Source: Saprospiraceae bacterium
Lineage (GTDB): Bacteria; Bacteroidota; Bacteroidia; Chitinophagales; Saprospiraceae
DNA length: 34,711 nucleotides
NCBI GenBank assembly: GCA_026983735.1
Contig: JALSTN010000276.1
Coordinates: 1-34,711, forward strand
Direction: 5' to 3'
Positions 24,507-32,412 of this stretch are shown piece by piece. Positions within the stretch are counted from its first letter, which is position 1, and every line of letters starts with the position of its first letter. A program made the position numbers and the translations under genes. Under the pieces are notes generated by a model. That model did not search any database, was not told the origin of the DNA, and worked only from the letters and a program-made list of their open reading frames with translations.

Positions 24507-24698
24507 TTATTTTGATTTTGTTGTATTGTTTTGCTCTACATCAGTGGGAAATTCATCATCAAATAACATCCGAATGGATGGAGTATCATAATCATCATAC
24601 TGATTATTCTTGGCTGCCCATATAAAGCCAATTAAAAACCCTACGGCTAATATAAAACTCACACTTAATGTGAGATAGATGACTGACATTTCCCTCAA
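24507..24698 (-). CDS. ccoS: cbb3 oxidase maturation protein CcoS
   Basis: This 63-residue protein has one membrane helix (about 5-28, SVIYLTLSVSFILAVGFLIGFIW) followed by AAKNNQYDDYDTPSIRMLFD. That D.Y.D.P..R.L.D signature is typical of CcoS. CcoS is required for cofactor insertion into cbb3 oxidase. It is the first gene of the operon, directly abutting ccoNO, with a Bacteroidota-type -7 box and two Crp/Fnr-type palindromes upstream. Confidence 0.93.
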   Translation of the reverse strand: MREMSVIYLTLSVSFILAVGFLIGFIWAAKNNQYDDYDTPSIRMLFDDEFPTDVEQNNTTKSK

Positions 24699-24712
24699 GT
24701 TGTTTTATAACG

Positions 24713-24720
24713 CAAAAGTA
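24713..24720 (-). promoter_or_regulatory. Bacteroidota -7 promoter box for the cco operon
   Basis: On the minus strand the sequence is TACTTTTG, matching TAnnTTTG, 14 bp before the ccoS start codon. No TTG-type -33 element lies at the usual 19-20 bp, which is what one expects of an activator-dependent promoter. The palindrome at 24765-24780 would be centred near -60. Confidence 0.6.
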
Positions 24721-24764
24721 CCAAACAAAAAAGACTAAGAAGTATGATATTGACCATATAAAAC

Positions 24765-24780
24765 ACTGACAAATGTCAGT
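24765..24780. promoter_or_regulatory. Fnr/Crp-type palindrome upstream of ccoS (proximal)
   Basis: ACTGACAAATGTCAGT is a perfect palindrome with 6-bp arms and a four-base spacer, the geometry of Fnr/Dnr-type sites (TTGAC/T-N4-A/GTCAA). It sits about 60 bp before the predicted transcription start of the cco operon, the classical distance for an activator contacting RNA polymerase from upstream. Confidence 0.6.
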
Positions 24781-24804
24781 TTTTAGTTGTTATATACACA
24801 CTTT

Positions 24805-24820
24805 TGTGATGAATATCACG
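24805..24820. promoter_or_regulatory. Crp-like palindrome upstream of ccoS (distal)
   Basis: TGTGATGAATATCACG contains GTGAT-GAAT-ATCAC, perfect arms with a four-base spacer. It fits TGTGA-N6-TCACA in nine of ten positions. It lies 40 bp beyond the proximal palindrome, equal to nearly four helical turns, so two dimers could bind the same DNA face. Confidence 0.5.
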
Positions 24821-24865
24821 ATCGAATTTGATAATTTGAAGTGTTTAAAAAACTTTCCGGTCCTA

Positions 24866-24879
24866 GGTTATAAATAACC
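24866..24879 (-). terminator. Possible weak terminator after ccoI
   Basis: GGTTATTTATAACC on the minus strand forms a short stem (GGTTA/TAACC). GTTTTTT follows about 12 bases later. The direct repeat TTCCGGTC flanks it (24855-24862 and 24890-24897). The stem is short, so this could also be a protein-binding palindrome. Confidence 0.3.
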
Positions 24880-24961
24880 CAAAGGATAGTTCCGGTCAAT
24901 CTTAGGGTGAATTTTATTGAGAAAATCAAAAAAAGAGTAAAATCTTCTGTTTATTGAGCAT

Positions 24962-27361
24962 TTATTTTTTCCATCTTTTTTTCTCATAGTATAATAATGA
25001 TAGCGTAGTAAATAATACTACGGAAATAGAACTTAAGGGCATAAGAATAGCGGCGATGAGTGGGGTCAGTTGATTGGTAACCGCAAAATACAATCCAAGG
25101 GTGTTATAAGTCAAGGAAAATAAGTAACTGTACTTTAGTATTTTCACACTAAATTTACCAAGGGAAAGCAGGTCAGGTAATTTCGAGAAAGCATTGGCAT
25201 TTAGTATAATGTCTGATGCCGGCGAGAAATTATAAATATTGTCTGTCACTACGACGCCAACATCACTTGCCTTTAGAGCGCCTGCATCGTTCAATCCATC
25301 CCCCAACATCATTACGACCAATCCTCGATCTTTTAGCTTTTGAATATACTCCAATTTGTCCAAGGGTTTTTGGTTAAAATGCACTTGCTCTATATTGGGG
25401 AAATACGGGGTAAGTGAACTGCGTTCACTGTCATTATCTCCGGATAATAAATGCAATCCAAAAGATTTGACCAATCCGGATTGTGCTTCTTTGAACCCAG
25501 GTCTGTATACATTTTGAATATTGAAAAACCCCAAGACTTTTCCTTTTTTCTCTATATACACTCTGGTGCCGGAAGGATCCTCTTGTTTTTGGCCTAACCA
25601 CCGGGCGGAACCAACCTTATAAAAGGTATTATTTATCATAGCAGATATTCCCAATCCCGCTTTTTCTTGATATTGTTCAACGGGTAAATCAATCGCGCCA
25701 TTTTCTTTCAAATATTGTTGAATCCCCTCACTTAAGGGATGCATAGAATTGCGAACAATAGAGTATATAGCATTTTGCTCTTTCGGAGAAAGTAATTGTC
25801 CTTCAAATATAACCTTAGCTTTGTGGGGATAAGTGATTGTCCCGGTCTTGTCAAAAACTATATCTGTCACTTTTGAAAGCTGTTCTATGACCGCGGTATT
25901 TTTAATGTACATCTTTTGGCGTCCAGCTACTCTCATTGCGTTGCCAAAAGCAAAGGGGATCGCCAAAGCTAAAGCACATGGACAAGCTACTATGAGAACG
26001 GAAGTGAGGACGTTTATAATCTGTGACGAATCAAGGAAAGACCAGACAATTCCAGACAATGTTGCCACGATCAAAACCCCAATAATAAAAAAGGTACTCA
26101 GGCGGTCTGTCCAATCTTCTAATGTGTTCTTCACCTCTTTATGAAAAACCTTTTGATTCCACAGACGGGTGAGATAACTTTGTTCAACAGCTTTTTTTGC
26201 TCGTATCACAATGGCTTCCCCGTATTGTTTTCCGCCGGCAAAGACATCATCTCCTATTGATTTTATAACCGGTTTTGATTCACCTGTTACAAAGCTGTAG
26301 TCGATTTTAGGATTACCTTCTAGCACCTCTCCATCTGTAGGAATTATCTCTTCGTTTCGAATACGTAAAATATCTCCTTCACGGATCTGTTCGATGGGTA
26401 CGATCTCCTCTCTCTTTTCAACGATTCTTGTTATAGCCATAGGAAAATACGACTTGTAATCCCTTTCGAAAGACAAAGCCTGATAGGTGCGGTTTTGAAA
26501 CCATTTGCCGATCAAAAGAAAAAAAGCAAATCCGGCAAAAGAGTCCATATAACCCGGACCAGCTCCGGAAATGATATCATAAAGACTACGCAGATAAAGA
26601 CTGATAATACCAATAGAAATCGGGACATCCAAGTTGACGGTTTTCGCCCTCAAAGCTTTAAAACCGGACAATAAATAATCCCGAAGAGAAAAGACAAGTA
26701 CCGGAATAGATAATACAAGGATTATATATGAAAATAATATCCTGAATTCTTTTGCAAAAGAGTCGTCTACACTAACGTACTCAGGAAAACTCATCAACAT
26801 GATATTGCCAAATGCAAACCCGGCAATAGCTAGTTGTAGATAAAACCGTTTTTTAATTCCCGGAGTAGAGACATCCTGTTTTCCAAATTTTGGTGGATAT
26901 CCAATTTTGTCCAATAAAACAGCTAATTCCCGGAAAGAGATTTTTTTTATATTAAAAGTAATGTAGCATTCCTTCTTCACAAAATGCACCTCTGAGTTTA
27001 ATACACCTTCGTGAATCTTGTACAGGTTCTCCAATAACCAAATGCAAGAGCTACAGTGTATTTCAGGTAAGAACAGTCGTACGCGTCTAATATCTCCTTC
27101 CTGAAATTCATACAACTCTTGAGCGACCTCCTCACTATCCAAAAACTGATATTTAGCTGCGTTTGGGTTTTCTGGGCGAATGCCGGGACGATCATTGTAA
27201 GAATAGTATCCTCCGAGGTTATTGGTCTTTAATATTTCATATACGGACCTGCACCCATTGCAACAAAAGGGATGCCCATCATGGACGATCGGAGTACTTC
27301 CACAATCATCCCCACAATGATAACAATATGTTTTTTCTTTATTTGCGATAGGACTGACAAT
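24962..27361 (-). CDS. ccoI: Copper-transporting P-type ATPase CcoI (non-canonical start)
   Basis: This protein of about 799 residues pumps copper for cbb3 oxidase assembly. The N-terminus has a zinc-ribbon-like CYHCGDDC and FCCNGC, then an HMA-like domain with HCSSCIW. About eight membrane helices follow, with CPC in VACPCALALA, the phosphorylation site DKTGT in VFDKTGTITYP, and GDGLNDAGAL near the end. The conserved N-terminal part (CYHCG onward) extends about 70 residues beyond the first TTG at 27140. Upstream of it the frame is open to a stop at 27374-27376 but contains no ATG, GTG or TTG. Initiation would have to be at ATT (27359-27361) or ATC (27347-27349), unless an indel near the A6 run at 27331-27336 has moved the true start out of frame. 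It precedes ccoS by 263 bp. Confidence 0.9.
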   Translation of the reverse strand: MVSPIANKEKTYCYHCGDDCGSTPIVHDGHPFCCNGCRSVYEILKTNNLGGYYSYNDRPGIRPENPNAAKYQFLDSEEVAQELYEFQEGDIRRVRLFLPEIHCSSCIWLLENLYKIHEGVLNSEVHFVKKECYITFNIKKISFRELAVLLDKIGYPPKFGKQDVSTPGIKKRFYLQLAIAGFAFGNIMLMSFPEYVSVDDSFAKEFRILFSYIILVLSIPVLVFSLRDYLLSGFKALRAKTVNLDVPISIGIISLYLRSLYDIISGAGPGYMDSFAGFAFFLLIGKWFQNRTYQALSFERDYKSYFPMAITRIVEKREEIVPIEQIREGDILRIRNEEIIPTDGEVLEGNPKIDYSFVTGESKPVIKSIGDDVFAGGKQYGEAIVIRAKKAVEQSYLTRLWNQKVFHKEVKNTLEDWTDRLSTFFIIGVLIVATLSGIVWSFLDSSQIINVLTSVLIVACPCALALAIPFAFGNAMRVAGRQKMYIKNTAVIEQLSKVTDIVFDKTGTITYPHKAKVIFEGQLLSPKEQNAIYSIVRNSMHPLSEGIQQYLKENGAIDLPVEQYQEKAGLGISAMINNTFYKVGSARWLGQKQEDPSGTRVYIEKKGKVLGFFNIQNVYRPGFKEAQSGLVKSFGLHLLSGDNDSERSSLTPYFPNIEQVHFNQKPLDKLEYIQKLKDRGLVVMMLGDGLNDAGALKASDVGVVVTDNIYNFSPASDIILNANAFSKLPDLLSLGKFSVKILKYSYLFSLTYNTLGLYFAVTNQLTPLIAAILMPLSSISVVLFTTLSLLYYEKKRWKK

Positions 27362-27722
27362 ATAACTGAATCCCTATAACGGAATTCACAAAGGAAGGTT
27401 TTTATACAATTCGGTAATTCATCACTTTTGACATGCCTAAAAATTTATAATAGTAAATGTATTATAAATTTCCTGCACATATGGAACCGCTTGGCTTTCA
27501 GCATAAATGATTTTATGGACAGATGCTATCGACCTCTTAGTGTGTGAATTTATAATTAATAAAATGGATGTTCGTTTCATACTCGCTTTACCCAATGATC
27601 TATGCACGGTCAATTGAATTAGAACCTTTAACTCTCTTCAAAACGTTGCTACCCATGAATTAAACGTTCTTAAGCCATCCTGTGCTCGCTACCATTAGAG
27701 TAAAGTCTCCCCTTGGAGCTTC
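27362..27722. other. Intergenic region with a diverged repeat copy
   Basis: Between the O-antigen ligase-like gene and ccoI lies a diverged copy of the dispersed repeat (27431-27581) and AT-rich flanks. It should also contain the ccoI promoter; TTTG and TATATTG occur on the minus strand near 27389 and 27360 but with a poor spacing. No RNA gene was recognised. Confidence 0.5.
27431..27581. repeat. Dispersed repeat, copy E (diverged)
   Basis: The copy keeps the AAAAATTTATAATA start, the TAAATGTATTATAAATTTC stretch, a degraded core (CTGCACATATGGAACCGCTT) and the end AATAAAATGGATGTTCGTTT. The middle contains GGACAGATGCTATCG, matching the alternative tail seen after copy B. It is a single, older copy. 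Confidence 0.7.
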
Positions 27723-29246
27723 CTAATGTGTATTTTGGATGTTTTTAGGATCTGAAGTTTGGCTAAGTTTGCGTGTATGTAGATCAATTCCAACAATTAT
27801 GGCTAGATTCAAGAAGAAAAAAGGTCCAACCTTTACTGTTTCGAGCATATCGTTGATGATAAGTATGGAGAGAATAGCTATCTGAGATAGTAATGCAGCC
27901 ATGAGCAGTAATTTAAGCTCTTTATTCTTTATCCTGTGATATAAATACTCACCGTATATCAAACTCAAAAAACTCAAGACGCAGAAGAGGAAGAGACCGG
28001 GAAGGCCTTGGTCTACTGCGGTCATTAGATAATAACTGTGAATTCCTGATTTTTCAGGATTATCGCTGACATACGTCTCAAATGCTCGTATGGTGTAAGA
28101 TTTGTAATTGGAATAAAAATTATTTGGACCGAAGCCCATCCAAGGATGCCTGTGAACCATTCGAAAACCTGCGACCCACCTGTATACTCTTTCCATCGTA
28201 GAGATGTCCTTCAATTTATAAGTAGCCGATAAGAGGGATTCAAAATCTTTATGGGCTATCGTTTGTTCATAATTGGGTGCATAGCGCAAATACTTATTGT
28301 TGTTCACCAAACTGTAAATCCACCAGGAGCTCAATAAAAGGCTAAGAACAATTGCGTATTTAATTAGTCTATGCCGGATGATGTAATAGGAGAACACAAT
28401 CAGTCCTAAGGATACAAATGCCGCTCGAGTATAGGATAAAAAAATACCGGCTAAGAACATCACTCCTATGGATAAAAGAAGCAAACGGATATAAAAGATA
28501 TGCTTAGTTTGAACTCTATGATAAAACCACACAAAGGGTAGAAATACGACGAGAATAGAAGCGTAATTCACATGATTTCTAAAAAACGGATGTATGACCT
28601 TATTGGCTGCTACAAAGGTAAAGCCTTCTATGGCATGTTTGATGATAATTATTAAAACCAAACTGGCCAAAGGTATCAGAATGGATAAAATTAATCTCTT
28701 GTAATCCTTCAGCGTTCTAAGAAAAAATAAACTTCCGACATAAAATGGAATTATGTACCAAAACTTGGCTACTGCAAATTTAAATGCAATGACTTTGTCA
28801 TGTGCGTTAAAAATGGTTAAGCAAATCCAGGCAAAATGAAGAAATAACAATATTGTAATCGGATGCAATATATACGTGGCAGGAACCTGTTTTATCTTAG
28901 ATATTCCAATGGCCAATACCCCGAGCATCAACAAAACCATCAACGGTTCAGAGGGCAAATCTGTACTTAATCCGTTGGGGAAATAAAACTGAATGGATAT
29001 CGGTATCGAAGCCCATAATAAATAATAAATAGCTTTGATGTCCAATAAAAAAACACCACCTAAAACCAATAAAAACGGGAAGAGCAAAACAAGCCATTCG
29101 TTGGACACGATATATCCAATAATAGCCAACATTAGGGACAAGCTCAATATATAAAATATCGATGATTCAGGTCCGGTCAAATACTTCGTTCGAATAGCGC
29201 TAAGCACGGAAGACCTCCTTCCAGTTAACATGTCGATAAGATTCAA
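27723..29246 (-). CDS. O-antigen ligase/polymerase family membrane protein
   Basis: This 507-residue protein has about twelve membrane helices and the Wzy_C (O-antigen ligase) domain around residues 235-390. A large periplasmic loop contains MGFGPNNFYSNY and HSYYLMTAVDQGLPGLFLF, with YTRAAFVSLGLIVFSYY just before. Such proteins join or polymerise undecaprenyl-linked glycans at the outer face of the inner membrane. It overlaps the upstream Wzz-like gene by up to 47 bp; a start at the later ATG (29229-29231, MLTGRRSS) would reduce that. The pair suggests surface polysaccharide or O-antigen assembly, but no glycosyltransferases lie in this window. Confidence 0.85.
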   Translation of the reverse strand: MNLIDMLTGRRSSVLSAIRTKYLTGPESSIFYILSLSLMLAIIGYIVSNEWLVLLFPFLLVLGGVFLLDIKAIYYLLWASIPISIQFYFPNGLSTDLPSEPLMVLLMLGVLAIGISKIKQVPATYILHPITILLFLHFAWICLTIFNAHDKVIAFKFAVAKFWYIIPFYVGSLFFLRTLKDYKRLILSILIPLASLVLIIIIKHAIEGFTFVAANKVIHPFFRNHVNYASILVVFLPFVWFYHRVQTKHIFYIRLLLLSIGVMFLAGIFLSYTRAAFVSLGLIVFSYYIIRHRLIKYAIVLSLLLSSWWIYSLVNNNKYLRYAPNYEQTIAHKDFESLLSATYKLKDISTMERVYRWVAGFRMVHRHPWMGFGPNNFYSNYKSYTIRAFETYVSDNPEKSGIHSYYLMTAVDQGLPGLFLFCVLSFLSLIYGEYLYHRIKNKELKLLLMAALLSQIAILSILIINDMLETVKVGPFFFLNLAIIVGIDLHTRKLSQTSDPKNIQNTH

Positions 29247-30321
29247 TTAACAGTACGACAACAATACTAAAAATAAGTGCAATAGCCATACTTAATAATA
29301 CAATGATCAGTCGTTTTGGACGGGATTTAATCGTGGGGACAGAAGCATTTTCAACCAAGTGTATAGCATAGAATGGGTTATTATACACGGTCTTAAATTG
29401 TTCATACCGAATTTTGTCATACCCGAGCTGCTTGGAGTTTACCTCGTATTGATTTTCCAAGTAATCCACAATTCCCTTTCCTCTGTTGAATTTAGCTAAG
29501 TTATAATTGCTTTTGGAATCCGGGGAGGTGAGTTCCGTATATTTTTGTTGAAGGCCACTTAATTTGGCCTTTAAAAAGAGAATAGAATCTCGTCTTACCC
29601 CTCTTGAGTGCTTCAGTAAATCGAGTTTTGATTGGTATTCGACTAATTTTGATTCTGTCTCAGTTACCATTTGGGAGAGAAGTTCTCCTTGATTTTTTGT
29701 GTCGAATATCCCGTATTTTATCCGGACTATCCGAAGAGAATCATCCAGCTTGTTTAAGTATTCTTGCTTCTGATCAATACTCTTTTTAAACGTCTCTAAC
29801 ACATTCTTTTGACTTGTCTTTACGAGATCTTGTGCGAGATAATTTATTCGGTCTCTAGCTGCATTTGCCATCTCTGCGGCCATGTATTTGTCCTTATCCT
29901 CTATGCTTAGATCTATAGCGTCATATTCTGTTTTCTTCAGATTGTAGTGATCGGAGATCATTTCTTTGATATGAAATTCTGATTTGGGATCCGAAGTGTC
30001 CAAATCATAATGTTTGTACAAATTGAAGGAATCTATCAAAAAATCAGCTAATTCCGTTGAAAATCCTATCGTAAGTAGTCGATCAATATCGGTTCCGGTC
30101 CCGTAATAGTTTAAGTCATAGGAAGAATATCCGAAAACCCTACTCGGTTTGGACAAATCGGGACTCGCAGCGTAAAATGTCGTCGTCGCTTTATAGTAGT
30201 TCGGCATCGTCAGGGCAATAAGAGCACTGAGGATACCTGCTGTTATGGTGACGGTCAGAATCGGTCTTTTCCACTTGTAAAGCAGACCGATGACATCAAT
30301 AAGATTCTTTGGTGGATTCAT
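29200..30321 (-). CDS. Wzz-like polysaccharide chain-length/export protein
   Basis: This 373-residue protein has two membrane helices at the ends (about 17-36, PILTVTITAGILSALIALTM; about 335-358, RLIIVLLSMAIALIFSIVVVLL) and a long periplasmic region with coiled-coil-rich segments (about 160-310). The PNYYKATTTFYA motif after the first helix and the proline-rich SVPTIKSRPKR before the second are typical of Wzz and related co-polymerases. No kinase domain follows, so it is not a Wzc-type fusion. It is co-transcribed with the overlapping O-antigen ligase-like gene and would set chain length or organise export. Confidence 0.82.
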   Translation of the reverse strand: MNPPKNLIDVIGLLYKWKRPILTVTITAGILSALIALTMPNYYKATTTFYAASPDLSKPSRVFGYSSYDLNYYGTGTDIDRLLTIGFSTELADFLIDSFNLYKHYDLDTSDPKSEFHIKEMISDHYNLKKTEYDAIDLSIEDKDKYMAAEMANAARDRINYLAQDLVKTSQKNVLETFKKSIDQKQEYLNKLDDSLRIVRIKYGIFDTKNQGELLSQMVTETESKLVEYQSKLDLLKHSRGVRRDSILFLKAKLSGLQQKYTELTSPDSKSNYNLAKFNRGKGIVDYLENQYEVNSKQLGYDKIRYEQFKTVYNNPFYAIHLVENASVPTIKSRPKRLIIVLLSMAIALIFSIVVVLLIESYRHVNWKEVFRA

Positions 30322-30339
30322 TTGCTAGCTAAATTGGCG

Positions 30340-30347
30340 CAAAAGTA
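30340..30347 (-). promoter_or_regulatory. Possible -7 box before the Wzz-like gene
   Basis: The minus strand reads TACTTTTG, matching TAnnTTTG, 18 bp before the start codon. There is no good -33 TTG at the expected distance, so the assignment rests on one element. Confidence 0.4.
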
Positions 30348-30468
30348 AGTAAAATTGGTTTAGTATGTGATTTTTTAGGATATCACTTCTATCTTTTCAT
30401 CAATCAACGTTATTGTCCTTCGTATTATTTTATAATATTTGACTTGGGTCGGGTATGAAATGGTCGAC

Positions 30469-32322
30469 TCATTCCATCTCAATCGATAATTCCAACCATT
30501 GATTCTCTTTATCCTCGATTTGACTATTGATTTGTTGTAATTCTTCGGATAGGGATTGGATGCGCTCTATGGACAGGTTATCGTCTTCGAATAAGGTGTG
30601 GATTTCATCGCGTTTTTTATACAGTTTTTGGATGGCTTTATCGAGTTTATTAAGTTCTTTGCCGGGTCTGGCGTTTTTAGATTTTCCCTTAATTTTTAAT
30701 TCTTCTTTTTGGGAAGGAATGCCAAGTGTAGGTTCCTTTTTTTTCCAGTCTCCCTTTCTGTATTCTGTGTAAGTCCCTGGAAAATCCCTTATTGCTCCCC
30801 CCTCTTCTATAACAAACAAATGATCGATGAGCTTATCCATAAAGTACCGGTCGTGGGAGACGATAATCAGACAACCATCAAAACTCATCAAATAATCTTC
30901 CAGAATATTTAGTGTCAAGATATCCAGGTCATTCGTAGGTTCGTCTAGTATAAGTACATTGGGATTTTTCATCAATACGGTAAGTAGATGAAGCCTTCGT
31001 TTCTCCCCGCCACTCAGTTTGGATACGTACACTTGTTGTTGGGGTCGGGAGAAAAGAAATTTCTCTAATAATTGCTCTGCGCTTAGTTTTTTTCCTTTCT
31101 CCAAGGGTAAGTACTCTGCTATTTCTCTAACTACGTCAATTACTCGTTTGTCTTGTTTTAGCTGTAGTTCTTCCTGTTTGTAGTGCCCGAATACCACCGT
31201 GTCTCCTATGACAACTTTGCCTTCATCCGGTTTTAATGCTCCCGTCAGCAAACGGATAAGAGTGGTTTTTCCCGATCCGTTAATGCCGGCTATCCCAATC
31301 CTATCCCCTCGTTTGAATTTATAATACAAGCCCTTGAACAGTACTTTATCGCCATAGGACTTCCCGAGATTATGTATTTCTATTATTTTACTACCCAGTC
31401 GGGTGGTCTTTAGGGGAATGCTCATTTGCTCCTCTTTTTCATACCCATACACCTCATTGCGTATATCCTCAAATTTTTTGATTCTCGATTTGGCTTTAGT
31501 CCCACGGGCCTTAGGCATTCTTCGGACCCACTCCAATTCTTTTCGCATTAGTTTCTTTGCTTTGTCATGGACGGTGTTATCGAGTGTGGTCCGTTCTGAT
31601 TTTTTCTCTAAATAGTAAGCATAACTCCCTTTGTATTTGTAGATGTGGCCTTTGTCCAGTTCGAGTATGGTATTGCAAACATTTTCCAGAAAATACCGGT
31701 CATGGGTCACCATAAATACAGTGATATTAGATCCTGAGAGATACTTTTCCAACCATTCTATCATCACAAGATCCAAATGATTGGTGGGTTCATCCAAGAT
31801 AAAAAACTCCGGGTTTCTAATAAGGATTTTTGCCAGAGCTACTCTCTTTTTTTCACCACCGGACAATAGACCAATCTTCTTGCTGGATTCGGTAATTTTC
31901 AACGCGGATAAAATCTCATGAATGCGTGCTTCGGTATCCCAAGCTTTGAGTTCATCCATCTGCATCATCAGTTTCTGCTGTTCTTTATCATCTTCATTGA
32001 GCATGGCGATTTCATAAGACTTAATCAATTGTACAGCGGGGTCATCCACTTCAAAAACGGACTCCATAATGGAATGATCCGGGTCTAAGTCCGGCGTTTG
32101 AGGAAGATATCCGATGCGAACATTAGGGTGAATAAAGACTTTGGCTTGTTCTCCTTCTACGTCTTCTATGCCGCTGATTACATGCAAAAGTGTCGTCTTA
32201 CCTGTTCCGTTTTTGGCAATTAAAGCCACTTTATCTCCTTTGTTGATATGAATGGTAATATCCTCAAACAAGGTTTTATCCCCAAAGGTCTTGGTGGCAT
32301 GCTCTATAGTTAAATAATTCAT
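30469..32322 (-). CDS. ABC-F family ATPase, Uup-like
   Basis: This 617-residue cytosolic protein has two ABC ATPase domains and no membrane part. Walker A motifs are KNGTGKTT (about 37-44) and INGSGKTT (about 350-357). Signature motifs are LSGGEKKRVALA and LSGGEKRRLHLL, and Walker B motifs are FILDEPTNHLD and LILDEPTNDLD. The linker between them (about 240-320) is basic and coiled. A C-terminal coiled-coil (about 540-617, KLDKAIQKLYKKRDEI) is characteristic of Uup, which binds DNA/ribosome-like substrates. ABC-F proteins act on ribosomes or DNA rather than transport. The gene has its own good promoter and is probably monocistronic. Confidence 0.93.
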   Translation of the reverse strand: MNYLTIEHATKTFGDKTLFEDITIHINKGDKVALIAKNGTGKTTLLHVISGIEDVEGEQAKVFIHPNVRIGYLPQTPDLDPDHSIMESVFEVDDPAVQLIKSYEIAMLNEDDKEQQKLMMQMDELKAWDTEARIHEILSALKITESSKKIGLLSGGEKKRVALAKILIRNPEFFILDEPTNHLDLVMIEWLEKYLSGSNITVFMVTHDRYFLENVCNTILELDKGHIYKYKGSYAYYLEKKSERTTLDNTVHDKAKKLMRKELEWVRRMPKARGTKAKSRIKKFEDIRNEVYGYEKEEQMSIPLKTTRLGSKIIEIHNLGKSYGDKVLFKGLYYKFKRGDRIGIAGINGSGKTTLIRLLTGALKPDEGKVVIGDTVVFGHYKQEELQLKQDKRVIDVVREIAEYLPLEKGKKLSAEQLLEKFLFSRPQQQVYVSKLSGGEKRRLHLLTVLMKNPNVLILDEPTNDLDILTLNILEDYLMSFDGCLIIVSHDRYFMDKLIDHLFVIEEGGAIRDFPGTYTEYRKGDWKKKEPTLGIPSQKEELKIKGKSKNARPGKELNKLDKAIQKLYKKRDEIHTLFEDDNLSIERIQSLSEELQQINSQIEDKENQWLELSIEME

Positions 32323-32348
32323 TTAGCTTCCTGCGTATATATGAATCA

Positions 32349-32379
32349 CAAAGGTAGCCAAAGATTCTCACCTTGTCAA
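32349..32379 (-). promoter_or_regulatory. Near-consensus Bacteroidota promoter for the ABC-F gene
   Basis: On the minus strand TTG (32377-32379) is followed after 20 bp by TACCTTTG (32349-32356). This matches the Bacteroidota pattern of a TTG-type -33 element, 19-20 bp spacing and a TAnnTTTG -7 box. It lies 26 bp before the ABC-F start codon. Confidence 0.8.
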
Positions 32380-32412
32380 CCGGTATGGTTTGAAGAGTAA
32401 GTTCCCATCCTG

